From contig NZ_FMWO01000056.1 in assembly GCF_900103035.1 (NCBI RefSeq), forward strand, positions 61,726-125,725: a stretch of DNA of 64,000 bases, written 5' to 3'. The notes beneath the pieces were generated by a model, which saw nothing but the letters and a program-made list of their open reading frames with translations, made no database searches and was not told where the DNA came from. This DNA is from Nitrosomonas mobilis (lineage in GTDB: Bacteria > Pseudomonadota > Gammaproteobacteria > Burkholderiales > Nitrosomonadaceae). Positions 55,924 to 64,000 of this stretch are shown piece by piece (position 1 is the first letter of the stretch; each line of letters opens with the position of its first letter). The position numbers and the translations under genes are program-made.

Positions 55924-57102
55924 TCAACTCGCGCGTGACTCAAGAATTTCGACTGCAGGCAATGTTTTACCCTCCAGAAACTCAAGGAACGCTCCTCCGG
56001 CTGTCGAAATATAGGATACCTTGTCATAGATACCGTATTTTTGTATGGCTGCAATCGTATCTCCACCGCCCGCCAAGGTAAACGCTTTAGTTTCCGCAAT
56101 GGCCATCGCGATTGCACGTGTTCCCTCGCCAAATTGATCAAATTCAAACACGCCTACCGGCCCATTCCAGACAACTGTTCCAGCTTCTTTGATGATTTTA
56201 ACCAGCGTTTCGGCACTTTTGGGACCAATATCGAAAATCATATCATCATCGATGACAGCATCGGCATCCTTCAAAATAGCGGGCTCATCCGCAGCAAATT
56301 TTTTCCCCACCACGACATCCACTGCGATCGGAATAGAAGCATTGCGTTCCGTCATTTTTGACATCAAGGCTTTAGCCACTGGCACCAGATCATCTTCACA
56401 CAAGGATTTTCCTACATTATTTCCTGCCGCTCTCAGAAAGGTATTTGCGATGCCGCCACCGACCACCAGCTGATCAACTTTTTCAGCGAGCGATTCCAGC
56501 ACTGTCAGTTTGGTCGAAACTTTCGATCCTCCAACAATGGCAACCATCGGTCTTGCTGGCTCATGCAGTGCTTTGGTCAGCGCTTCCAGCTCTTCCGTAA
56601 GCAAAATTCCAGCACAAGCAACTGTCGCAAACTTAGCGATACCATGGGTAGAAGCCTCTGCGCGATGTGCTGTTCCGAATGCGTCCATCACAAAAACATC
56701 ACACAGGGCAGCATACTTTTGCGCTGTTTCATCCTGATTACCTTTTTCACCAATATTGATACGGCAATTTTCCAACACAACCAGCTCACCAGGTGCAACA
56801 TCAAATCCGCCCGCCACCCAATCACGGATTAACCGCACTGGCTTACCTAGGCGGTTACTGATGTCGTCCGCCACTGGGTGCAGTGAATTTTCCACTGACC
56901 AAACACCTTCCTCAGGTCGGCCAAGATGTGACGTAACCATTACTCTTGCGCCTTGCTTCAAACAATGATTGATCGTGGCCATGGAAGCAGCAATACGCGC
57001 ATCCGATGTCACTTTGCCATCCTTGATCGGCACATTGAGATCAGCACGAATAAAAACACGTTTATTGTTAAGATCCAGATCGACGAGCTTGATAACAGAC
57101 AC
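55924..57102 (-). CDS. pgk: phosphoglycerate kinase
   Basis: The 392-aa product has [15 protein letters not shown] at the N-terminus (substrate-binding basic patch), the ATP site near [15 protein letters not shown], and [13 protein letters not shown] near the C-terminus. It interconverts 1,3-bisphosphoglycerate and 3-phosphoglycerate in the Calvin cycle and glycolysis. It lies 119 nt after gap on the minus strand. Confidence 0.96.
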   Translation of the reverse strand: MSVIKLVDLDLNNKRVFIRADLNVPIKDGKVTSDARIAASMATINHCLKQGARVMVTSHLGRPEEGVWSVENSLHPVADDISNRLGKPVRLIRDWVAGGFDVAPGELVVLENCRINIGEKGNQDETAQKYAALCDVFVMDAFGTAHRAEASTHGIAKFATVACAGILLTEELEALTKALHEPARPMVAIVGGSKVSTKLTVLESLAEKVDQLVVGGGIANTFLRAAGNNVGKSLCEDDLVPVAKALMSKMTERNASIPIAVDVVVGKKFAADEPAILKDADAVIDDDMIFDIGPKSAETLVKIIKEAGTVVWNGPVGVFEFDQFGEGTRAIAMAIAETKAFTLAGGGDTIAAIQKYGIYDKVSYISTAGGAFLEFLEGKTLPAVEILESRAS

Positions 57103-57221
57103 ATTTACTCCATGAATATAAAAATTGCAGAAAACAGCCAGCGAATCAACCGAAACTGATACCGGCTCGCCGCTATATTTCGCTAAAACTAATTATGTAG
57201 TCTTTTATTTATGATTGCAGA

Positions 57222-58238
<1,017 letters not shown>

Positions 58239-58280
58239 TTAAGCAAACACCATTTGTAATTGATAAAAATCTTGCTATTG

Positions 58281-60302
58281 TTACAAAACCTTTTTTACCG
58301 CATTGACGACATTACCGATTGTGAAGCCGAAATGCTCGAATAACTTATTGGCCGGAGCAGATTCACCGAATGTATTCATGCCGACAATCTCGCCATCAAG
58401 ACCAACATATTTATACCAACCATCTGTTACTCCCGCTTCAACCGCAACGCACCGGATTCCTTTAGGCAGCACACTTTCTTGGTAGGCACGATCCTGCCGA
58501 TCAAACACGTTGGTGCAAGGCATGGATACAACTCGAACCGCAATATTTTCTTTTGCCAGTTCTTTTTGAGCTGCCCTGGCTAACCCGACTTCAGAACCAG
58601 TAGCGATAATGATAGCTTGTGGTTTACCATTCACAGCTTCCGACAGAATATATCCTCCCTTGGAGATCAGGCCGATCGTCATCGCATCACGTTCCTGAAA
58701 AGCCAGATTCTGACGACTGAAAATAAGCGAACTTGGCCCCTCTCGCCGCTCAATGGCCCGCACCCATGCGACTGTTGATTCAACCGTATCGCAGGGGCGC
58801 CACACATCCATATTAGGAATCAGACGCAAAGTCGCGGTTTGCTCAACGGGCTGATGCGTTGGCCCATCTTCTCCCAAGCCGATGGAATCATGCGTATACA
58901 CAAAAATGTTACGAATTTTCATTAATGCGGCCATACGCAGGGCATTGCGTGCATATTCGGAGAACATCAGAAATGTTCCACCATAAGGAATAATCCCACC
59001 GTGCAGGGACAAGCCATTCATGATGGCACTCATACCGAACTCACGAACACCGTAATAAATATAGTTTCCAGCAGCAGAGTCGCCCGCGATGCCCTTTGAA
59101 CCTGACCACTTGGTCAGATTCGATCCTGCCAAATCGGCCGATCCACCGACAAGATCTGGCAGGATCGGTGCTAATGCTTCAATTGCGTTTTGTGAAGCTT
59201 TGCGCGTAGCGATTGTTTCTGCCTTGGCATTAATCTGACTAATGACGCTGTCGGCATGATCTACCCATCCAGCAGGCAAATCTCCGCACATACGGCGGTT
59301 GAATTCTGCCGCTTCTGCGGGGTATTTCTGAGCATATTCTGCAAAACGCTCATTCCAGGCATTCTCCAGTGCTTGCCCCTTGGCATGTGCATTCCAAGCA
59401 TCATAAACATCCTGTGGAATTTCAAAAGGCAGGTAATGCCAACCAATATGCGGGCGTGTTGCAGCAATTTCTTCATCACCCAAAGCTGCGCCATGCACAT
59501 CATGCGTATTGGCTTTATTCGGAGAGCCCAGACCAATGACAGTTTTGCAACAAATCATGCTCGGTTTATCCTGTATTTTTTTAGCCGCTTCGATTGCCGC
59601 CTCAATTGCTACCGCATCATGCCCGTCTACATTCGGTATAACGTGCCAGCCGTATGCTTCAAATCGTTTAGGGGTATCATCGGTGAACCATCCTTCAACG
59701 TGCCCATCGATAGAGATGCCATTATCATCATAGAAACAAATCAATTTACCCAACTTTAACGTACCAGCCAGAGAACACGCCTCATGCGAAATGCCCTCCA
59801 TCAAGCAGCCATCGCCCAGAAAGACATAGGTATGGTGATTAACGATTTCGAAACCCGGACGATTGAATTCCGCAGCCAGTATTTTTTCAGCCAACGCCAT
59901 GCCTACCGCATTGGTAATTCCCTGGCCGAGCGGCCCGGTAGTGGTTTCTACGCCCGGAGTGTAGCCATATTCTGGATGACCCGGCGTTTTGGAATGCAAT
60001 TGGCGAAAATTCTTGATATCCTCAATGGAAACATTATAACCAGTGAGATGTAACAATGCATATAACAGCATCGAACCGTGACCGTTGGACAGGACAAATC
60101 GGTCACGATCGTACCACTCAGGGTTGACAGGATTATGACGTAAATGATGAATCCATAGCACTTCAGCAATCTCTGCCATCCCCATCGGCATACCGGGATG
60201 GCCAGAATTGGCTTTTTGTACTGCATCCATCGCAAGCGCACGAATGGCACTTGTTAACTTCTTGAATACTGGCGGATTAAAATCCCTAAATGCTTCACTC
60301 AT
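58281..60302 (-). CDS. tkt: transketolase
   Basis: The 673-aa product has the thiamine-diphosphate site [18 protein letters not shown], the N-terminal [22 protein letters not shown] and the pyrimidine-domain [11 protein letters not shown]. It transfers two-carbon units in the Calvin and pentose-phosphate pathways. As first gene of the minus-strand cluster it probably carries the main promoter, in the 179-nt divergent region shared with gluQ. Confidence 0.97.
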   Translation of the reverse strand: MSEAFRDFNPPVFKKLTSAIRALAMDAVQKANSGHPGMPMGMAEIAEVLWIHHLRHNPVNPEWYDRDRFVLSNGHGSMLLYALLHLTGYNVSIEDIKNFRQLHSKTPGHPEYGYTPGVETTTGPLGQGITNAVGMALAEKILAAEFNRPGFEIVNHHTYVFLGDGCLMEGISHEACSLAGTLKLGKLICFYDDNGISIDGHVEGWFTDDTPKRFEAYGWHVIPNVDGHDAVAIEAAIEAAKKIQDKPSMICCKTVIGLGSPNKANTHDVHGAALGDEEIAATRPHIGWHYLPFEIPQDVYDAWNAHAKGQALENAWNERFAEYAQKYPAEAAEFNRRMCGDLPAGWVDHADSVISQINAKAETIATRKASQNAIEALAPILPDLVGGSADLAGSNLTKWSGSKGIAGDSAAGNYIYYGVREFGMSAIMNGLSLHGGIIPYGGTFLMFSEYARNALRMAALMKIRNIFVYTHDSIGLGEDGPTHQPVEQTATLRLIPNMDVWRPCDTVESTVAWVRAIERREGPSSLIFSRQNLAFQERDAMTIGLISKGGYILSEAVNGKPQAIIIATGSEVGLARAAQKELAKENIAVRVVSMPCTNVFDRQDRAYQESVLPKGIRCVAVEAGVTDGWYKYVGLDGEIVGMNTFGESAPANKLFEHFGFTIGNVVNAVKKVL

Positions 60303-60481
60303 TTACCATCACCCCTCGTCCTTAAATTTTCCTAAAAACAGCCAGACACCGAAACCGCCCAACAAACAATTAGCTGGCAAAAGGGTGTATTATCGCTTAA
60401 GTTCCCTCACTTCACAACCTGATGTGTCAGCATATCTGTGCGCCATTGCCGACAAAATAACAATCACATCAGCACGACCAC

Positions 60482-61375
60482 ATGAGTCGAAACAACGCTT
60501 ATCGTGGCAGATTTGCCCCCTCACCTACCGGACCATTACATTTCGGCTCGCTGGTAACTGCAGTCGGCAGCTATCTGGAAGCCAAGTCACATCAGGGAAA
60601 ATGGCTGGTGCGAATCGAGGATGTGGACACACCGCGCGTGATTAAGGGTGCGGCAGACGATATTTTACGTACACTCGAAGCATTCGGGTTGTATTGGGAT
60701 GAGACTGTGGTCTATCAAAGTAAGCGTACTGCCGCCTACCAGGAAACATTAGATAATCTACAGCAAAAAGACTGGCTGTATCCATGTACATGCTCGCGCC
60801 AGCAGATTGCAGCCCATGGCCGCCCAGGCCAGGATGGTTTCATTTATCCGGGCACCTGCCGCCAGACGGGGATTAACGAAACAGACACCAGCAACCACTG
60901 CTTCGCCTGGCGAATACATACTCGAGAGCAAATCATTCAATTCCATGATCTACTGCGCGGACAGCTGCAGCTCGATCTGCCAAACGAGCTGGGTGATTTT
61001 GTATTGTGCCGTAGCGATGGAATTTTCACGTACCAGCTGGCAGTCGCGGTGGATGATGCATGGCAAAGAGTCACCCATGTCGTGCGTGGCACTGATTTAC
61101 TGTTTTCCACTTTCCGCCAGCGCTATTTACAGCAGTTACTGGGCTACGTCACACCGACATACTGCCATCTGCCACTGGCACTCGATTCACAGGGAAAAAA
61201 ACTGAGCAAGCGAACTCACGCTTTTCCTGTTTCCGCCGCAGACCCACTACCTACATTGCTCGCAGCGCTGGCATTTCTCGGGCAAGACGTATCCAATGCA
61301 CCACGAGATAATATCGAAACATTCTGGCAATGGGCAAGACTCCACTGGCAATGGGACAAGATTCCGCTGGTTTAA
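60482..61375 (+). CDS. gluQ: glutamyl-queuosine tRNA(Asp) synthetase
   Basis: The 297-aa product is a truncated glutamyl-tRNA synthetase paralogue: a HIGH-like PLHFGSLVTAVGSYL near residue 18, a zinc-binding region (PCTCSRQQ ... YPGTC) and the KMSKS-like GKKLSKRTHA. It lacks the anticodon-binding domain, as GluQRS does. It attaches Glu to queuosine-34 of tRNA(Asp). It is divergent from tkt. Confidence 0.93.
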   Translation: MSRNNAYRGRFAPSPTGPLHFGSLVTAVGSYLEAKSHQGKWLVRIEDVDTPRVIKGAADDILRTLEAFGLYWDETVVYQSKRTAAYQETLDNLQQKDWLYPCTCSRQQIAAHGRPGQDGFIYPGTCRQTGINETDTSNHCFAWRIHTREQIIQFHDLLRGQLQLDLPNELGDFVLCRSDGIFTYQLAVAVDDAWQRVTHVVRGTDLLFSTFRQRYLQQLLGYVTPTYCHLPLALDSQGKKLSKRTHAFPVSAADPLPTLLAALAFLGQDVSNAPRDNIETFWQWARLHWQWDKIPLV

Positions 61376-61393
61376 TCTGGCCTGGCGAGACCA

Positions 61394-61744
61394 TCAATCT
61401 CGATAACGGGTCTGATCGCTGCGCTTGACTTCATCTATAATCTGCGCGTCCTCAATGATTCCGCCATTAGTAGATTCTGCGGTTTCACTCATTGCACGAC
61501 GTAACTTACGCCGCAGCCACCATATTCTGGCACCAATGACAGTTGCAACCGCCACGAACAATGCCAGCACCACCGAAAAAAAGAATGCGCCCAGCACCAT
61601 GACCACGATTACAACCGGAATCAGTGTCAAATAAAATACCCAGCGATTGACCGGGGAAGTTTTAAATGGATTATCTCCATTCATACCATTTTGTTGTTCA
61701 TGAATGACCCGCTTGATAATTATTTTCCGATAATCGTCCTGCAT
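61394..61744 (-). CDS. small membrane protein, uncharacterised
   Basis: This 116-aa protein has two closely spaced hydrophobic segments (VFYLTLIPVVIVVMVLGAFF, then VVLALFVAVATVIGARIWW) and a basic then acidic C-terminal tail. ATG 61744 has a strong GAGGAG RBS but overlaps the end of pepP by 25 nt; an internal ATG at 61684 has a weak RBS. No family is recognised with confidence. It is likely co-transcribed with pepP. Confidence 0.7.
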   Translation of the reverse strand: MQDDYRKIIIKRVIHEQQNGMNGDNPFKTSPVNRWVFYLTLIPVVIVVMVLGAFFFSVVLALFVAVATVIGARIWWLRRKLRRAMSETAESTNGGIIEDAQIIDEVKRSDQTRYRD

Positions 61745-63045
61745 CGCATCAACTCCTCTATTGCGGCCACGCTTTTGGGCGCCGCCTGGGTAAGAATTTC
61801 GCAGCCGCTGGCTGTGACAGCCACATCGTCTTCAATTCTGATACCAATATTCCAGAAATGTTCGGGCACATTTTCCGCTGGACGGATATAACAACCGGGT
61901 TCAATCGTCAGCGTCATGCCGGGAATCAGTCCTCGCCACTGGCCATCCTGCTTGTATTCACCGGCATCATGCACATCCAGCCCCAGCCAGTGGCCGGTGC
62001 GATGCATATAGAAGCGCTTGTAATCTTGCGTCTCAATCACGCCATCCACGCTGCCTTGACACAACCCCAGATCCAGAAAACCCTGGCATAAAATGCGTAA
62101 GGCTGCCTGATGCGGGGCATCCCAGTCGTTTTCGGGTTTAACCTGATCAATTGCCGCAACCTGAGAAGCCAAAACCAGCTCGTAAACATCACGCTGCACA
62201 GCAGTATATTGACCATTGACCGGAAATGTACGAGTGATATCGGCTGCATAGCCGTCCAGTTCGCAACCGGCATCGATCAGCAGCAAATCACCCGATTGCA
62301 AGCGGGCGTTATTGTCAACATAGTGCAACACACAGGCATTGGCACCCCCGGCAACAATAGATGAATAGGCAACCGATTGCGCACCTTGTCGACGAAAATC
62401 GTACAGCAGTTCCGCTTCGATCTCGTATTCATATTTACCGGGCAGCGTTGCCTGCATGGCGCGTTTATGTGCATCCGTAGAAATTTTTGCTGCCGCGCGC
62501 ATCAGCGTCAGCTCACTTTCATCCTTGATCAGACGCATTTCGTCCAACAAGGAACGTATATCCTGAATTTCAGATGGCGCAGCCACCCCTTTTCTTGCCT
62601 GTGTGCGCACCTGATTGATCCAGCCAACCACACGCTGGTCCCAGGCAGCTTCGTGTCCTAACGCATAAAATATTACTGGCTGATTAGCCAGAAAATCCGG
62701 CATCAATTCATCAAGGCGATTGATGGCATACGACTCATCAAACTGATACTGTGCGCGAGCGACTGCTAAACCGTGCCGGAAACCTTCCCACAGCTCGCGC
62801 TCCGTATCCTTGTCACGGCAAAGGAGAATCTGGCGCGTATCGGTATCGTCGCCACCATTAATCAGCACCAGTACGGCTTCAGGTTCACGAAATCCCGTCA
62901 GATAATAAAAATAGCTATCGAAACGGTAAGGGTAGCCTACATCCCGGTTACGAATTTTTTCTGGCGCAGTGGCAATGATGGCAACACCCTGCTTCATTTG
63001 AGACAATAGCCGGTGACGGCGATCAACGAATACCTGTGTTTGCAT
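61720..63045 (-). CDS. pepP: Xaa-Pro aminopeptidase (PepP, M24B)
   Basis: This 441-aa protein has the pita-bread metallopeptidase domain with metal ligands in LLIDAGCELDGYAADITRTFP (two Asp), MHRTGHWLGLDVHD (His) and TIEPGCYI, and a further Glu near EDDVAVT. It removes N-terminal residues before proline. The N-terminal domain is complete. Upstream, on the other side, lies tRNA-Leu. Confidence 0.95.
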   Translation of the reverse strand: MQTQVFVDRRHRLLSQMKQGVAIIATAPEKIRNRDVGYPYRFDSYFYYLTGFREPEAVLVLINGGDDTDTRQILLCRDKDTERELWEGFRHGLAVARAQYQFDESYAINRLDELMPDFLANQPVIFYALGHEAAWDQRVVGWINQVRTQARKGVAAPSEIQDIRSLLDEMRLIKDESELTLMRAAAKISTDAHKRAMQATLPGKYEYEIEAELLYDFRRQGAQSVAYSSIVAGGANACVLHYVDNNARLQSGDLLLIDAGCELDGYAADITRTFPVNGQYTAVQRDVYELVLASQVAAIDQVKPENDWDAPHQAALRILCQGFLDLGLCQGSVDGVIETQDYKRFYMHRTGHWLGLDVHDAGEYKQDGQWRGLIPGMTLTIEPGCYIRPAENVPEHFWNIGIRIEDDVAVTASGCEILTQAAPKSVAAIEELMRCRTIIGK

Positions 63046-63184
63046 ATTACAGTTTACAGTTCTTCAGAAATAAACCAAAAATCGGTTTTGCTATGATAAC
63101 AGGCAAAAACCTTCCGCGCGTTGGAGCAGGTATTGGTTGCTGAAATAACCATTTTCAGTGATAATTGCGCGGCTATTCTTATAA

Positions 63185-63271
63185 GCCGGGATGGCGGAAT
63201 TGGTAGACGCACGGGACTCAAAATCCCGCGATGGTGACATCATGGGGGTTCGATTCCCCCTCCCGGCACCA
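63185..63271 (+). tRNA. tRNA-Leu (anticodon CAA)
   Basis: The 87-nt gene runs from GCCGGGATGGCGGAATTGG to the pairing TCCCGGC, then A and an encoded CCA. The anticodon stem CGGGA/TCCCG encloses the loop CTCAAAA, giving anticodon CAA (reads UUG). A long variable arm (GATGGTGACATCATG) and GGTTCGATTCC T-arm are normal for tRNA-Leu. Confidence 0.95.
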
Positions 63272-63654
63272 TTTAGTTTTGCTGAAAATTGCCACATATT
63301 TCAATAAACGTCACTTAATAAACATAAAGTTAAATGGTTTTTTGAGCTGTCGATGGTGCACCAAAATGTTTCATTTCGGTGCAATTATCTTATAAGCATT
63401 ACACCACAAATAATAGCTACCTTTCAGAAAAGAGGAAAATCCTGGCGGACGTTTGTATAACGTCAAAGCATTCGTAAGTCAGCAAGCTTTTCCACCAGAA
63501 CCGAAACAAACTGCAATACCCTCCTGTTCGAAAGGAGAAATTTTCGCCAGACTATTTGTATATTCCGGCGAAATTGAATACTGGCTCTGGCTCAGTGTGA
63601 ACACGAATTCCTCCAACGCATCACGAGTTGTTTTTTACTTGATTTATTCGGCTT

Positions 63655-63880
63655 GAGTCAACAGGCTGGTTCACTTTCGCATAGATTCACCTTTCGGTTG
63701 CAGTCGATGAGCGGTTATGCGTCAGACGATCCGGAATAGCATCAGCAAGGATATTGTCGCCGATACTGCTATACCACTGGTCCGTTCGTAGCTGGCTGAT
63801 GATCACAGTAGACGTTGCTCCATGACGGTCATCAATGATCAACAGTTGCAGCCTGGCCTTCAGTTGGCCTTGTGCGCAAT
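63655..63880 (-). pseudogene. IS21-family IstB-like ATPase remnant
   Basis: On the minus strand LLIIDDRHGATSTVIISQL, RTDQWYSSIGD and ADAIPDRLTHNR can be read, which match the Walker B and C-terminal part of IstB helper ATPases (LIIDD, then TS-QLP, then ILDRL-H). Several residues between LIIDD and DRHG are missing, showing a deletion. The rest of the region (63272-63654 and 63881-64000) holds no gene I can support. Confidence 0.65.
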
Positions 63881-64000
63881 AAAACGGGCGAAAGCGACTG
63901 CTCCTTAGATGACTAACAACGCCAATAACTCACCGACTATCTGTAGAGCCATTTATCTCTCACCGCCAGCAGTCCAACAAACCTGGTAAGTCACCTATAG

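Noticed and set aside
63453..63656. 67-aa plus-strand ORF after tRNA-Leu
   Set aside because: No family, no RBS and located among IS debris; not supported as a gene.

Overview
The window looks like a chromosome segment of an autotrophic betaproteobacterium, most likely a Nitrosomonas-type ammonia oxidiser (family Nitrosomonadaceae). This is inferred from gene content and protein style, not from a search. Pointers are a Calvin-cycle/glycolytic cluster in the order transketolase, gap, pgk, pyk, class II aldolase; the mreBCD-mrdA-rodA-rlpA wall-elongation cluster; a tmRNA whose tag reads ANDENYALAA; and many IS and gene remnants.

Layout. 1-10.4 kb is core genome: a partial DUF2914 protein, a NUDIX hydrolase, two exported proteins (one a zincin metalloprotease), mutM, a three-gene GldA/F/G-like ABC exporter, an OmpA-family protein, a TRZ/ATZ amidohydrolase, ubiG and gph. 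10.4-11.0 kb is the decayed end of an IS3-family element. 11.0-38.5 kb is a GC-richer genomic island that ends exactly at the 3' end of ssrA. 38.5-63.3 kb is core genome again: ssrA, DUF2007, an inositol-phosphatase-like protein, a thioredoxin-fold protein, rsmE, argA, mreBCD-mrdA-rodA-rlpA, yggX, ppk, the carbon cluster, gluQ, pepP and tRNA-Leu(CAA). The last 0.7 kb holds an IS21-type istB remnant.

The island is mostly defence and toxin-antitoxin genes. It appears to be built from stacked insertions at ssrA: three same-orientation copies of the ssrA terminator plus 3'-CCA junction lie at about 14.96-15.01, 28.66-28.74 and 38.43-38.51 kb. They divide the island into three blocks. Block 1 (11.0-15.0) carries a TOTE-type primase-helicase overlapping a YgjP-like metallopeptidase, and a wrecked AbiE toxin-antitoxin pair. 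Block 2 (15.0-28.7) carries a minus-strand defence operon: excisionase-like HTH, type III methylase, a ParE-type toxin-antitoxin pair, type III restriction helicase, OLD-family ATPase, an unknown 277-aa partner and a broken AlbA/RecG-like gene. It also holds a Fic protein with a striking palindromic operator and a HipBA module with four operator repeats. Block 3 (28.7-38.5) carries a WYL-domain regulator, hsdM, an hsdS/hsdR deletion fusion, a second YgjP-like peptidase, a COG2958/HrgA-like protein, a phage-type lysozyme and a recombinase-associated protein. No complete integrase gene is visible.

The main points for follow-up are the type I system broken by an hsdS-hsdR deletion, the toxin-antitoxin pair embedded with 4-nt overlaps inside a type III R-M operon, the OLD ATPase with its uncharacterised partner, the repeated pairing of an SF2 helicase with a YgjP-like peptidase, and the stacked ssrA junctions.
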